From assembly GCA_026414225.1 (NCBI GenBank), contig JAOAJK010000001.1:72886-136885 (forward strand): a stretch of 64,000 nt of DNA. Direction: 5' to 3'. Below, in pieces: positions 33,962 to 43,006 of the stretch. The first letter of the stretch is position 1. Each line of letters begins with the position of its first letter. The position numbers and the translations under genes were made by a program. Origin of the DNA: Thermoplasmata archaeon (GTDB taxonomy: Archaea; Thermoplasmatota; Thermoplasmata; Lutacidiplasmatales; SKW197). The notes below the pieces were generated by a model, which did no database searches, was not told the origin of the DNA, and worked only from the letters and a program-made list of their open reading frames with translations.

Positions 33962-35119
33962 TTACTTCCTGGTCCTGTAGGCAAGAACCACAAGTGCCAG
34001 GAGGGGCACGCAGAGCCCAAAAAGCGAGATTATCGCAAGATTAATCGAGACATCCGCGAGGAACCCGCAAACCGGGGAGAGCGGAATAAGAATCGCGGTG
34101 TAAATCACACTCATGTAGCTGAGCATAACTCCCCGCTTGTCAGAAGGCACCTCGAGATTCACATAATAAACCAGCAGCGGCAGCGTCAGTCCTGTGGTGA
34201 AACTGAACATGATAACTCCTGTAACAGCCAGGAAGCCGGGAGTTACCAGGAGCACGAAGATACTTGCCAGCGGGAGGAACCCGGTTAAAAATAAAACCCT
34301 CCTCCCCATTGCCTTTTCAATTTTATGCATTGAAAACGATGCGGACGCCCCCACGAATGTAAATACCAAATAGATTAACCCGATATGGCTCACCGAAAGC
34401 CCGATGTAATACATGAACGGCTGTTTCAGAATGATAAAAACACCGTCAAGGGCAGCATAAATCCCGCCGAGAAACAGCAGAAAGTAAAGGTTTCTGTTGG
34501 CACGGACAATCTTCACGCTCTCTTTCAGATTCACTATCACATTCTCCCTCCTGATGGCCCTGGGGGGGCAGGGAAGCAGGAATGGCAAAAGTCCGGAAAA
34601 AAGAATCAAAACCCCGCTGAGAAGAATTGGAAATTGAAGGGAGTACATGCTACCCAGATAGCCACCTATAAGGGCAGCAATTCCTATGGAAATCTGGGAA
34701 ATTGCCATTCCATATCCATACATTTTTGAAAATCTGTGCTGGACACCAGCAGTATGCACATAATCGAAGAGCCAGGCAGAATCTCCAACATTCTTCATTG
34801 CCACCCCAACGGCCCAGAGCACATACGAGAACACCACGACCCAGAAATGAACCGGGAATGCAAACACGATTATGGCCATTCCGACAAACATCGAGCTCAG
34901 CGCCATTATGTAGGTTCTCGGATACCTGTCTGAAAGAAGACCTGCAGGAATCTGAAACACAAACAGGGAAAGCCAGTAGATGGCATCAATGACCCCGACC
35001 TGAACCATCGTGTAATCGTGCTGGAGGAGAAAAATAACCCAGATGGGTGAGAACATAAAAATATAGCTGGAAAAAGAATAAATATAATAGATGAACGCTA
35101 CATCTTTTCTGATTTCCAA
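33962..35119 (-). CDS. MFS-type transporter
   Basis: About 385 residues from a TTG at 35119, chosen because it lies 4 nt after the phosphoglycerate mutase stop. Longer in-frame starts would overlap that gene by more than 100 nt and add an implausible Cys/Arg-rich extension. There are twelve predicted membrane helices. The loop between helices 2 and 3 has GLLSDRYPRTYIM, the major-facilitator signature. The charged central loop near the middle contains RAIRRENVIVNLKE. The substrate is unknown. It is the fifth gene of the minus-strand operon that begins with MTA phosphorylase. Confidence 0.83.
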   Translation of the reverse strand: MEIRKDVAFIYYIYSFSSYIFMFSPIWVIFLLQHDYTMVQVGVIDAIYWLSLFVFQIPAGLLSDRYPRTYIMALSSMFVGMAIIVFAFPVHFWVVVFSYVLWAVGVAMKNVGDSAWLFDYVHTAGVQHRFSKMYGYGMAISQISIGIAALIGGYLGSMYSLQFPILLSGVLILFSGLLPFLLPCPPRAIRRENVIVNLKESVKIVRANRNLYFLLFLGGIYAALDGVFIILKQPFMYYIGLSVSHIGLIYLVFTFVGASASFSMHKIEKAMGRRVLFLTGFLPLASIFVLLVTPGFLAVTGVIMFSFTTGLTLPLLVYYVNLEVPSDKRGVMLSYMSVIYTAILIPLSPVCGFLADVSINLAIISLFGLCVPLLALVVLAYRTRK

Positions 35120-35123
35120 AATC

Positions 35124-36356
35124 TCAGCTTCCGAATTTTTCAGACCTGGCTGTGAGCTGGAGCAGCAACGGTAGTAGATTCTTTCCCAGTATCGTGCCGA
35201 GACCACCCCTTGCACACGCAATCTCATCAAAGGTTCTCACGGCATCTTTCCGCACGCCCTCTCCACGGATGGAAAGGGGCACCGCATCGCCAGTGTGGTC
35301 CTTAACACTCACCGGCGTCGTATGGTCCGCAGTCAGAGCCATCACATAGTTCTGGTTGGCATTGTTCAGAATGTGCGCAAGAGCCGCATCGATGCGTTCG
35401 ATGACCTTCACCTTTTCCCCAGCATTTCCATCATGGCCGCAAATGTCAGGTGCCTTGATATTGAGAAAAACAAGGTCATAGTTATCCAGTGCCTTTACAA
35501 CCGCCTCCGCCTTTGCCATCATGTTCGTGTCCAGCCCTCCAGTTGCACCCTTCACCTCGATTATATCAAGGCCCGCCACCCTGCACACCCCTTTCACAAG
35601 GGCAATGCCAGTTATCGCTGCACCCTTTATGTGGTAGAGGTCCCCCACCTTTGGAATATGTGGCACGATACCTGCACCTCTCGGCAGCACGATGTTTGCA
35701 GGAGGTAGCCCCGCAGAAACCCTATCCCTGTTCACTGGATGTTCTTTCAAAATTCTATAACTTTCCTTCACAAACTGGTTCACAACCCTCGCCGTCAGTT
35801 CTGCCTCTGGTTTTAGCGCTTTTACTTCACTTACCTTCCTGCCCTCACCATGTGGATCGGCATCAGTGATATACGGGCTCAACCCATCACCCCTCAGCAC
35901 AAGGACAGCCCGATGCTCAACGGACTCCTTGAACAGCACTTTCACACCCTCTATTTCCATCCCATCCAGTGCTTTTGCAATCTCATCGGTTCTCTCCTTG
36001 ATTCTCCCGGCTCTCCTGTCCTCCACTACCAGATTATCGTCAACGGTGGAAAAGTTGCATCTCAAGGCAACATCCCCGCCCCTGACTTCAAGCCCTACAC
36101 CCGCTGCCTCGTAGGGTCCCCTGCCAGTGTAAAGCTTATAGGGGTCATAACCCAGAATTGCAAGGTGGGAGGTATCGCTTCCAGCCCTGACGCCGACATC
36201 AATCGGGTACATCATTCCGCAGATGCCTTCCCTTGCAATTTTATTCATCGTTGGCTTTTTCGCTACCTGTAGTGGCGTTTTTCCCTTTAACTCCTTCGCT
36301 GGTCTATCACCGAGCCCGTCGCAAATCACAATCAGCATTTTTCCTAAATCTGCCAT
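35124..36356 (-). CDS. apgM: 2,3-bisphosphoglycerate-independent phosphoglycerate mutase, archaeal type
   Basis: 410 residues from the ATG at 36356, which has GGTGATA upstream. It interconverts 3- and 2-phosphoglycerate in glycolysis and gluconeogenesis. This alkaline-phosphatase superfamily member has metal ligands in VICDGLGDRP and in ALTADHTTPVSVKDHTGDAV. The Ser nucleophile is in GSDTSHLAILGYDP. The NIKAPDICGHDGN motif is also family-typical. It overlaps the start of the DUF92 gene by 13 nt and is followed by the MFS carrier. Confidence 0.95.
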   Translation of the reverse strand: MADLGKMLIVICDGLGDRPAKELKGKTPLQVAKKPTMNKIAREGICGMMYPIDVGVRAGSDTSHLAILGYDPYKLYTGRGPYEAAGVGLEVRGGDVALRCNFSTVDDNLVVEDRRAGRIKERTDEIAKALDGMEIEGVKVLFKESVEHRAVLVLRGDGLSPYITDADPHGEGRKVSEVKALKPEAELTARVVNQFVKESYRILKEHPVNRDRVSAGLPPANIVLPRGAGIVPHIPKVGDLYHIKGAAITGIALVKGVCRVAGLDIIEVKGATGGLDTNMMAKAEAVVKALDNYDLVFLNIKAPDICGHDGNAGEKVKVIERIDAALAHILNNANQNYVMALTADHTTPVSVKDHTGDAVPLSIRGEGVRKDAVRTFDEIACARGGLGTILGKNLLPLLLQLTARSEKFGS

Positions 36357-37078
36357 ATTATCACCGCCGCAATTATCACCGTGCACCCGATAGAGAGAAG
36401 GTTATTTGTGCCTTTTGTTAGCAACCCCCTGTTCTCAAGCAGAGCCCCGAACAGGCTGTCAATATGGCAACCCAGGAATCCGAGTCCAGAAATCAAACCA
36501 AGATAGAGGAGGTTAAACTCAATCTCGCCGAAGGCGGCGAGAAACCCGGTGCCAACGACAGCAACGAACAATCCCCCGTTAAATGCCCAGAGTTCGCCCA
36601 GCAACGAGATGCCCCCGTTTGTGCCCTGTCTCACCCTCCTGAAATCGGTTATAAGGTAAACCCTGTCAGAAAGAACTCCAATTTCACTTGCAAGGGTGTC
36701 CGCTGCAGCGACTGATAACGCGACGAGGTAAAGAAAAACAAGGGTTTCCTGGATTTCCACCGATGCAAAGGAATAGCCAATTCCGAGAAACATGGGCACA
36801 AACCCATTTGCAAGCACATTCTTCCAGCCCCGCTCACCCCTTTTTCCCTCCTGAACTCCCAGCACCTTCTTTGTCTCATACTTAAACCTCGTGGCGGCAA
36901 AACTGGCCACCAGGAAGAGGAGGAGTAGGGCCAGCCATGGAAGGCTTGCGGCTCCGATGGGGAGGCCGATGAGGAACGCGGTAATTGTGCCTTCAAGGTC
37001 GAGCACGTGCTTCCAGTATGCAACGACTCCGATGATTAGACACAGTACAGCGCTCAGGACGATGCTTTCAACAGCCAT
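36344..37078 (-). CDS. DUF92 family membrane protein
   Basis: 244 residues with seven predicted membrane helices. The family includes plant VTE6, a phytyl-phosphate kinase that uses CTP; archaeal members are uncharacterised and a prenyl-phosphate kinase role in lipid recycling is only plausible. Conserved features are AADTLASEIGVLSD, GTNGGISLLGE and GCHIDSLFGALLENRG. It overlaps apgM by 13 nt and follows a small zinc-ribbon gene. It probably acts in the cytoplasmic membrane. Confidence 0.85.
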   Translation of the reverse strand: MAVESIVLSAVLCLIIGVVAYWKHVLDLEGTITAFLIGLPIGAASLPWLALLLLFLVASFAATRFKYETKKVLGVQEGKRGERGWKNVLANGFVPMFLGIGYSFASVEIQETLVFLYLVALSVAAADTLASEIGVLSDRVYLITDFRRVRQGTNGGISLLGELWAFNGGLFVAVVGTGFLAAFGEIEFNLLYLGLISGLGFLGCHIDSLFGALLENRGLLTKGTNNLLSIGCTVIIAAVIIWQI

Positions 37079-37115
37079 ATTTTTCCCCTTTTCTCCGGCT
37101 CAGATCCTCCTTCTG

Positions 37116-37268
37116 TCAAATCTTCGATTTGGGAAATTCGTGCCCGCATTTCGGACACTTAACATAGCCACAATCCCCGAATGCAGCGGAAGAACAACCT
37201 CTGCAGGCAAAACTTCTTCCATAGCTCGTGTCAAACCTAAAACCGCATTTAGGGCAGATAACGAGCAT
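37116..37268 (-). CDS. Small zinc-ribbon protein
   Basis: 50 residues from the ATG at 37268, which has GGAGGTAGGGGA upstream. Upstream starts lack such a site. It has two CPKCG motifs and a CRGC between them (C-x2-C pattern repeated), so it should bind zinc. No enzymatic part is present. It sits 14 nt after the MTA phosphorylase stop in the same operon. A role in transcription or RNA binding is possible but not shown. Confidence 0.72.
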   Translation of the reverse strand: MLVICPKCGFRFDTSYGRSFACRGCSSAAFGDCGYVKCPKCGHEFPKSKI

Positions 37269-37282
37269 TCCCCTACCTCCCG

Positions 37283-38164
37283 CTATACTCCCGCGAACTC
37301 GAGGGCATTCTTGCACTCACAATTCCTTTCACCCGGAGTCGCGGGCACGCATTCAGCAAGAATTTTCTTTATGCTGGCGATATTTTTCTGCATCGTGGAA
37401 ATTATTTCGTGAGCGTCAACTGGTTTTTCAGCCCATACATCGTAATCTGTAATCTGGCACAAACTTGCGTAGCACATTTCAAGTTCTCTGGCAAGCTGTG
37501 CCTCTGGCACAAGCGTCATCCCGATGATGTCTGCGAAATTTCTGAACATTTTGCTCTCCGCCCTCGTCGAAAACCTCGGTCCCTCGATGCAAACATAGGT
37601 TCCTGTCCTGTGGGCTTTTATCCCGAGGTTTTCTGCGGTACTGCACAGAATTCTCCTCAGTTCCTTGCAGAATGGGTCAGCCATCGAAATGTGGTAGGTT
37701 CTGCCCCCATCGTAAAAAGAATAATCCCTCTTCTTCGTGAAATCAATGAACTGGTCGGGAACAACTAGATGTCCTGGCTCCATCTCCATTTTCAGGGACC
37801 CGACCGTTTGTACAGAATAAATTCTTTCTACACCAGCAGATTTCAATGCCCAGATGTTTGCCCGGTAGTTCACCCTGTGGGCAGGAATCACATGGCCCTT
37901 GCCATGCCTTGCTAGAAATGCGACACTCACATTCCCTATTTTTCCAATCTCCACATTCGAAGAGGGAGCCCCATATGGCGTGGAAAGTTTCAGGGTTTCC
38001 TCTGGTGAAAAAAGTCCTGACTCATAGAGCCCTGAGCCACCAATTATCCCGATTTTTGCCTTTACCTTCTGCATGGGGCCGGAAACGGGTTGGGGGATTT
38101 TAGGTTTTCTCTTTCCTCTCCCCTCCCTGCCCCAGTTCTGTATCACACACAGTTCATGGTGCAT
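37283..38164 (-). CDS. mtnP: S-methyl-5'-thioadenosine phosphorylase
   Basis: 293 residues. It cleaves 5'-methylthioadenosine with phosphate in methionine salvage. Visible are [34 protein letters not shown] (the MTAP-type substrate loop), [20 protein letters not shown] and [15 protein letters not shown]. The chosen ATG at 38164 has AGGTGAGGC upstream and is followed by a 30-residue basic extension absent from most relatives. The internal Met at 38074 starts the family core but lacks a good ribosome site. It leads the operon down to the MFS carrier. Confidence 0.93.
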   Translation of the reverse strand: MHHELCVIQNWGREGRGKRKPKIPQPVSGPMQKVKAKIGIIGGSGLYESGLFSPEETLKLSTPYGAPSSNVEIGKIGNVSVAFLARHGKGHVIPAHRVNYRANIWALKSAGVERIYSVQTVGSLKMEMEPGHLVVPDQFIDFTKKRDYSFYDGGRTYHISMADPFCKELRRILCSTAENLGIKAHRTGTYVCIEGPRFSTRAESKMFRNFADIIGMTLVPEAQLARELEMCYASLCQITDYDVWAEKPVDAHEIISTMQKNIASIKKILAECVPATPGERNCECKNALEFAGV

Positions 38165-38206
38165 TGCCTCACCTGCTGTTTCTCCCGAATGCGGAGTTCA
38201 GCAAAG

Positions 38207-38214
38207 TTTATAAT
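38207..38214. promoter_or_regulatory. TATA box between MTA phosphorylase and the coiled-coil cluster
   Basis: The element gtttataatc can be read on both strands. It is 27 nt upstream of the ATG at 38238 on the plus strand (leaderless). On the minus strand it lies about 46 nt before the phosphorylase start at 38164, leaving room for a short leader with its GGTGA site. Confidence 0.5.
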
Positions 38215-38237
38215 CTGATGTCTAATACAGTGTTCAA

Positions 38238-39380
38238 ATGGTGTTCAAGGCCTATCTGCCCGATGGCAGGATTGTCTGTTCTTCGTGCAAATCAGAAGTG
38301 AAACAGAAGGATAACAGGTGTGAGGTCTGCCTCTCGCTGCTGGAAGTGGAGAAAGAGGGGATGGAATGCCCTTACTGCGCGAAGATAGTGGACAGGTATG
38401 CTACAATCTGCGAGTATTGTGGTAAGGTGCTCCGCGAGAGCAAGCCCAAGGAAACTGCAGGTCTGGATGAGGAATTTCTCCTGAAGCTGCTTGACCTCGG
38501 GAAAAAGGTGGAGAAGGAAAGTCCCGAGGATGTGGAGGAGCGGGCCAAGGCTCTAGAAGTGATAAAAGCTGTTGCGGGTGTGGTGGACGAAACTGCAGAA
38601 AGTGCGAAGAAGGAAGAGAAAACCCCCTCAAAGATTCCAGAAATCGAGAAAAAACCAGAGGTCGGGAAAGCGCCTGCGAGAGAGCACGAAGTCGAGACAA
38701 AAACCATACTGGTTCCCGATGAATTGAGGACCCGGTTTTCCAGGTTCCTTGAGACCGATATTGTGCAGTTGAAGGAGAAGGTGGATGCACTGCCGGAGGG
38801 AACGCTCAAGGATGCATTAGCTACATTTATTGACACGATCGCATCGGTTGCGGAGACGAAGTTAGGGGGGAAGATCGAGAAGGACAAACTTCTGGAGGAA
38901 ATTGCCTCTCTCCTGACTGAGAATCTGGAATGCATAAATAGTGTGGTAGACCAGTATGTCAATTTTATCAAGATGCAAAACGCCATGGAAGAAACAATGG
39001 CCAAAGCCGCCCAGACCCAGGGGGGTAAAATTTCAAAAAAGGACTGGCTTGCCGCCCAGAAACAGGTCCAGGCAGAGCTCTTCAAGGTGAAAAAGGAACT
39101 GGACGAGGAAACCGAGAAAAGGGTGAAGAAGGCAACGAAGAAGGCGGAGGAAGAGATTGAGAAATTGAAAAGCCAGCTTACCGAACTTACCAAGGAGAAT
39201 GAAAGATTGAGGCAGACAGGAGTTTCGGCTGAAGAGACAGAAGAACTGCGGCTACTCCTGAAAACCCTGGATGACCTCCTTGGAGAACTACCAGACGATA
39301 AAATCGAGGAGTTTGCCAAGTCTGATAAATTCAAATTATATGAGAAAGTTCTGGATAAGTATAAAGTAGGAGAGGATTGA
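38238..39380 (+). CDS. Double zinc-ribbon, coiled-coil protein
   Basis: 380 residues. Residues 1-65 carry two zinc ribbons (CSSCKSEV...CEVC and CPYCAKIV...CEYCGKVL). A Lys/Glu/Pro-rich linker follows (70-160), then two helical stretches and a long coiled coil (about 270-340). The C-terminal 40 residues (LDDLLGELPD, EEFAKS, LYEKVLDKY) are nearly identical in pattern to the end of the next gene's product. It is not recognised as a described family; zinc ribbons at the front suggest docking to another protein or nucleic acid. The ATG sits 27 nt after a TATA box. It is the first gene of the coiled-coil cluster. Confidence 0.85.
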   Translation: MVFKAYLPDGRIVCSSCKSEVKQKDNRCEVCLSLLEVEKEGMECPYCAKIVDRYATICEYCGKVLRESKPKETAGLDEEFLLKLLDLGKKVEKESPEDVEERAKALEVIKAVAGVVDETAESAKKEEKTPSKIPEIEKKPEVGKAPAREHEVETKTILVPDELRTRFSRFLETDIVQLKEKVDALPEGTLKDALATFIDTIASVAETKLGGKIEKDKLLEEIASLLTENLECINSVVDQYVNFIKMQNAMEETMAKAAQTQGGKISKKDWLAAQKQVQAELFKVKKELDEETEKRVKKATKKAEEEIEKLKSQLTELTKENERLRQTGVSAEETEELRLLLKTLDDLLGELPDDKIEEFAKSDKFKLYEKVLDKYKVGED

Positions 39381-39382
39381 AA

Positions 39383-40126
39383 ATGGGATTGAGGGATAAA
39401 GCCAAGGAAAAACTTGCCGAGATTTCGGAGGGAAAAACCACAGGCCAGCAGGAAGTTCAGCGGGTTCCATTGCCTTCCCAGCCAGCCGTGCAGTCACAGT
39501 CCGTCCCCCAGGCGGTGCAGAAGGATACAGGGGAAATGGACAAGCAGAGAATGATTATAGTGAAGATTAAGCAGGAACTGGAGGCGAGGAGGAAAGAGCT
39601 GATAGCGAAGGAGGAGGAAATTTCGAGCAGAGAAAAGGAAATCGCAAGCAAGAGCAGTGAGATTGAGGCAAAAACTACCGAATTGAGAAAACTTTACGAG
39701 GAGATCGAGCGAAGGAGACGAGAGCTGGAAGAGGAACTGGCAGCGAGGACGAGGGAGGTCGGTGAGAAGGAGGAGAAAATTCTCGCAATGGAGCAGGAGT
39801 TGATTGAAAAGATGCGAAAGGTAGAGGAAAAGGAAAGGGCAATCGCGCAGCTTGAGGAAAACCTCAGGACAAGGATGGTCGAAGTTGCCAAGATGGAGGA
39901 GAAAACTGCTGCCGCAATCGGTGAAATTGTGACTGAACTCTCGGAACTCGGAATAACTAGGGAGGCATTTGAGGGGCTCATGAAGACCTCCGAAACTGAC
40001 ACAAAAAAATTGCTGATTGTGCTCGACGAATTGCTTGGAGAACTGCCAGATGAGGTGATTGAAAAATTTGCTAAATCCCCGGATTACCGGCTGTATGAGA
40101 AAGTGCTGAAAATGTATGGAGTTTAA
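39383..40126 (+). CDS. Coiled-coil protein sharing end motifs with its neighbours
   Basis: 247 residues from the ATG at 39383. An in-frame TTG two codons earlier overlaps the previous stop. The N-terminus MGLRDKAKEKLAE is matched by MGLRDKARAKLEE in the next protein. A Gln/Pro-rich stretch follows (20-50), then a continuous coiled coil (about 55-175). The C-terminus repeats the LDELLGELPD, EKFAKS, LYEKVLKMY motif of the previous protein. It is probably a rod-like cytoplasmic protein that binds its neighbours, which is inference from the shared ends. Confidence 0.85.
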   Translation: MGLRDKAKEKLAEISEGKTTGQQEVQRVPLPSQPAVQSQSVPQAVQKDTGEMDKQRMIIVKIKQELEARRKELIAKEEEISSREKEIASKSSEIEAKTTELRKLYEEIERRRRELEEELAARTREVGEKEEKILAMEQELIEKMRKVEEKERAIAQLEENLRTRMVEVAKMEEKTAAAIGEIVTELSELGITREAFEGLMKTSETDTKKLLIVLDELLGELPDEVIEKFAKSPDYRLYEKVLKMYGV

Positions 40127-40147
40127 TTCCTCAGATAGGTGGAAATA

Positions 40148-42742
40148 ATGGGACTCAGGGACAAAGCCCGGGCAAAACTGGAAGAGGATACAAAACCCGA
40201 AGAGGGGTCCACTGTTGCGCCAGCAAAAGAGGCTGCTGTCAGGGAAGCAGAGCCAGAAAAGATAGAGCCAAAGGTAGAGATAGGAATCTCACCGATTGCT
40301 AGGTTGAAGGAGGAAATAGTTGAGAGGGAGAAGAAGGTGGGTGAAAAAGAGAAAATCCTTGCTGAAAAAGAAAAGGAGATTGCTGATAGAGAAAAGGGGC
40401 TGGAAGAGGAGAGGAAGAAACTTGTAGAAACTGAAAAGGAACTTGTGAAGAGAGAGGAGGAGCTGAAGACAAGATTTGCAGATTATGAAAATCTGGTTAG
40501 AGAGGTCGAGGCGAGGGAGAAGGAGGTTGAGAGAGCCCGCCTTGAAACTGAAAAACTCCGGGAGGAACTGGAAAGGGACAGGCAGGGTATTGAAAGGGCG
40601 AAAGAAGAAATAGAGAGAGCGCGCAAAGAGCTGGAGGAGAAGGGAAAGGTAAGTGATGAAGTACTGGAAAAGGAGAAGGATTTGAGAAAGCGGGAGGAAG
40701 AGGTTGAAAAAGCGTGGGAGGCAATTGCAAATTCCAGGAAAGAAATTGAAGCGAAGCAGCGGAGCTTTCATCTACGGGAGAAAGAACTGAGTGAGGCATT
40801 CAGGTCAATAAAGGAGAAGGAAAAGAATCTCAGGGAGGCTGAACTGAAGATCGAGAAACTTAATGATGACTACACACGGAAACTCGAAGACCTGAAAAAA
40901 CGGGAGAATGCTGTGGAAAGGAAAGAGCGGGAACTCGAGATTGCAAGGGGAGAATTGGAGGGTTCTTACGGGAAGCTAGAGGAGGAAAAACGCAGGATAA
41001 AGGAGATGCAGGAGAAGATAGAGGAGGAGAGAAAATATCTAGATGCTGAAAAGGAAGAGTTAGGGGTTGAAAAAGCCCGTGTGAGCAAGCTGGATGCTGA
41101 ACTCAGGAAAAGAGAGGAGGCCCTGAAGGCGAAGGAGGAGAGGTTTGAGAAAGAAATGAGTAAATTGGAGGAAAGAGAAAAAGAACTGGATGCAAGAGAA
41201 AAAAAGATTGAGGAGATGGAAAAGGAGGTGGGACGGGCTAAGCGGGAGCTGGATGTGAAAACTAAGGCGTTTGAAAGCGAGGCAGAAGAGGTGAGCCAGA
41301 AAATGAAAGTTCTCGAAGAGAGAGAGAGAAATTTGAAGAATCTAGAAAATAAAATCGCCCTTGAGAAGGACGAGGTTAACCGTGTATGGAGAAACATAGA
41401 GCGCGAAACCGCACGGCTCGAGGCTGAGGATAGAAGGTTGAGGGAACTTTCTGAACGGCTTGAAAAGGATAAACTGGAAATCGATAAGATAAGGAGGGAG
41501 TGGGAGGGGAAGGAAGCTGAAATCAATGCAAAATTAAAGGTTATTTCCTCCAAAGAGAACGAAATAAGGGGGCTTGAGAGAAAATATGCAGAGGAGATGG
41601 AAAAGCTAACCGCCAAGAGTTCAATGCTTGAGGCCCTGCAGATTGAGTTGAGGCGAAAGGAGGAAGAATTGCACAGAAAGGAGATGCAGCTGGACAGGGA
41701 AGCCGAGAATGTGGTTAATGCCCTCAATGAAATAGAGGCAAAGAAGAAGGAACTGGCTAAGGAGTCGGAAAAAATTCACGAAAAGGAACTGGAACTCCAG
41801 GAACTTGAAAATCAACTTGCTTCGGAAAGAAAGAGGTACAACGAGGTCATCCAGCGGGAGAAAATGCTCGAGGAGGAGTTTGGAAGAAAAGAAACAGAAC
41901 TTGAGGAGATAAAGCAATCAGCAATTGCACTGATGAAATATGCAAAAACAATGGAACAACGGAGGAACGAGGAAATTCTGGCGAAGATAAGAGAGGAAAA
42001 GGAACATCTAGCCACGGAGAAAGAGGAGCTTGAAACCGACCTGCGGAAGCGGGCGAAGGAACTTGAGGTGAAGGAGAGCCAGATAAGGCAACTCGAGAGG
42101 GAACTTGAAGCAAGGCGCAGGGAAGTGACGGAGAAGGACGAGAAACTGGAGGAACTTCGAGCAAAAATTCTCGCCGAAAAGGCAGAACTGGCAGAGGTGT
42201 GGAAACGGCTGCAGGCCGAGATGCATAAACTCGCGGATGCAGAGGAGGAGGTGAAGAAGAGGGTAGAGGAAATCCTGCGGAAGGAAAGGAATGAGCTGGT
42301 AAGGAAGGAGAAGGAACTTGAAAAGAAGGAGGAAGAGCTTGCAGAAAAGGGGCGGCAGATGGAAAGAGAAATAAAGAAAAAACTGGAAGAAGAAATTGAG
42401 GGCTTAAAGGAACGGGAAAAACAGCTTGAGTTGCTTGAAATGAAATTGAAGAAAAAGGAAAAGGAAGGAATGGAATCAGTTGAAGCTATGCTGGGGGCTG
42501 AGCGTGAAAAAATTGCAAAACGGGAAAAAGAACTGGAGGAGTACACTGCCCAGTTGATGACACGCGAGAAGGAGTTCGAGAAGATTGAGAGGGAGATCAA
42601 GCAGAGGGAGAAGCAGCTTGCTAAGAGGGAGGCAGAGGTTGAGGCGATGATGGAGGAGGTGAAGAGAAAGGAGAGAATGCTCGGTGAGAAGAAGGAGTAT
42701 GTTGAGAAAATGAAGAAGAGCATCGAAGAATTGCTTAAGTAG
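40148..42742 (+). CDS. Long coiled-coil rod protein
   Basis: 864 residues from the ATG at 40148, which has AGGTGG upstream. After the MGLRDKARAKLEE head and a short Pro/Glu/Ala segment, residues from about 60 to the end form an almost unbroken, highly charged coiled coil (Glu, Lys and Arg make up most residues). It contains repeated REKEL-type units such as EERERNLKNLENK. There are no SMC or Rad50 ATPase heads, no membrane helix and no Cys clusters. A parallel dimer could reach over 100 nm. It lacks the LPD C-terminal motif of the two upstream proteins. Confidence 0.88.
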   Translation: MGLRDKARAKLEEDTKPEEGSTVAPAKEAAVREAEPEKIEPKVEIGISPIARLKEEIVEREKKVGEKEKILAEKEKEIADREKGLEEERKKLVETEKELVKREEELKTRFADYENLVREVEAREKEVERARLETEKLREELERDRQGIERAKEEIERARKELEEKGKVSDEVLEKEKDLRKREEEVEKAWEAIANSRKEIEAKQRSFHLREKELSEAFRSIKEKEKNLREAELKIEKLNDDYTRKLEDLKKRENAVERKERELEIARGELEGSYGKLEEEKRRIKEMQEKIEEERKYLDAEKEELGVEKARVSKLDAELRKREEALKAKEERFEKEMSKLEEREKELDAREKKIEEMEKEVGRAKRELDVKTKAFESEAEEVSQKMKVLEERERNLKNLENKIALEKDEVNRVWRNIERETARLEAEDRRLRELSERLEKDKLEIDKIRREWEGKEAEINAKLKVISSKENEIRGLERKYAEEMEKLTAKSSMLEALQIELRRKEEELHRKEMQLDREAENVVNALNEIEAKKKELAKESEKIHEKELELQELENQLASERKRYNEVIQREKMLEEEFGRKETELEEIKQSAIALMKYAKTMEQRRNEEILAKIREEKEHLATEKEELETDLRKRAKELEVKESQIRQLERELEARRREVTEKDEKLEELRAKILAEKAELAEVWKRLQAEMHKLADAEEEVKKRVEEILRKERNELVRKEKELEKKEEELAEKGRQMEREIKKKLEEEIEGLKEREKQLELLEMKLKKKEKEGMESVEAMLGAEREKIAKREKELEEYTAQLMTREKEFEKIEREIKQREKQLAKREAEVEAMMEEVKRKERMLGEKKEYVEKMKKSIEELLK

Positions 42743-42763
42743 GACGGGATATATGGTGATACC

Positions 42764-43006
42764 ATGAAAATCAGGATCAAATATTTTGCTGGCTTACGGG
42801 ATATTACGGGCAGAGAAAGCGAAACCATCGATGTGAAGGAAAAAACAAGAATTGCAGACATTCTAAAGATGGTTTACAGCAAGTATCCTGATATGAGAAA
42901 AACCGCCGAAATAATTGTCGCGAGGAACAGACAGTACGCAGATGAAAATGAACGAGTTGAAGATGGTGATGAGATTGCACTCCTCCCGCCTGTAAGCGGT
43001 GGTTGA
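42764..43006 (+). CDS. moaD: MoaD/ThiS-type sulfur carrier protein
   Basis: 80 residues, beta-grasp fold, ending in the diglycine PPVSGG needed for adenylation and thiocarboxylation. It begins MKIRIKYFAGLRDITG, typical of MoaD. It supplies sulfur for molybdopterin synthase together with the MoaE gene that starts at the next base. In archaea such carriers can also act as protein modifiers (SAMPs). It lies 21 nt after the coiled-coil rod gene. Confidence 0.92.
   Translation: MKIRIKYFAGLRDITGRESETIDVKEKTRIADILKMVYSKYPDMRKTAEIIVARNRQYADENERVEDGDEIALLPPVSGG

Noticed and set aside
38372-39334. Long minus-strand frame of 320 codons antisense to the zinc-ribbon coiled-coil gene
   Set aside because: Its product is Ser/Phe-rich low complexity, the usual mirror image of Glu/Lys coiled-coil codons. 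It has no start context, and the opposite strand encodes clear zinc ribbons.
40148-42742. SMC or Rad50-type chromosome protein
   Set aside because: There is no Walker A, Walker B or hinge; it is a coiled coil throughout.
40966-42861. Minus-strand frames of 253 and 349 codons opposite the 864-residue rod
   Set aside because: Same mirror effect: Ser/Phe/Leu-rich translations caused by GAA/GAG/AAG codons on the plus strand.
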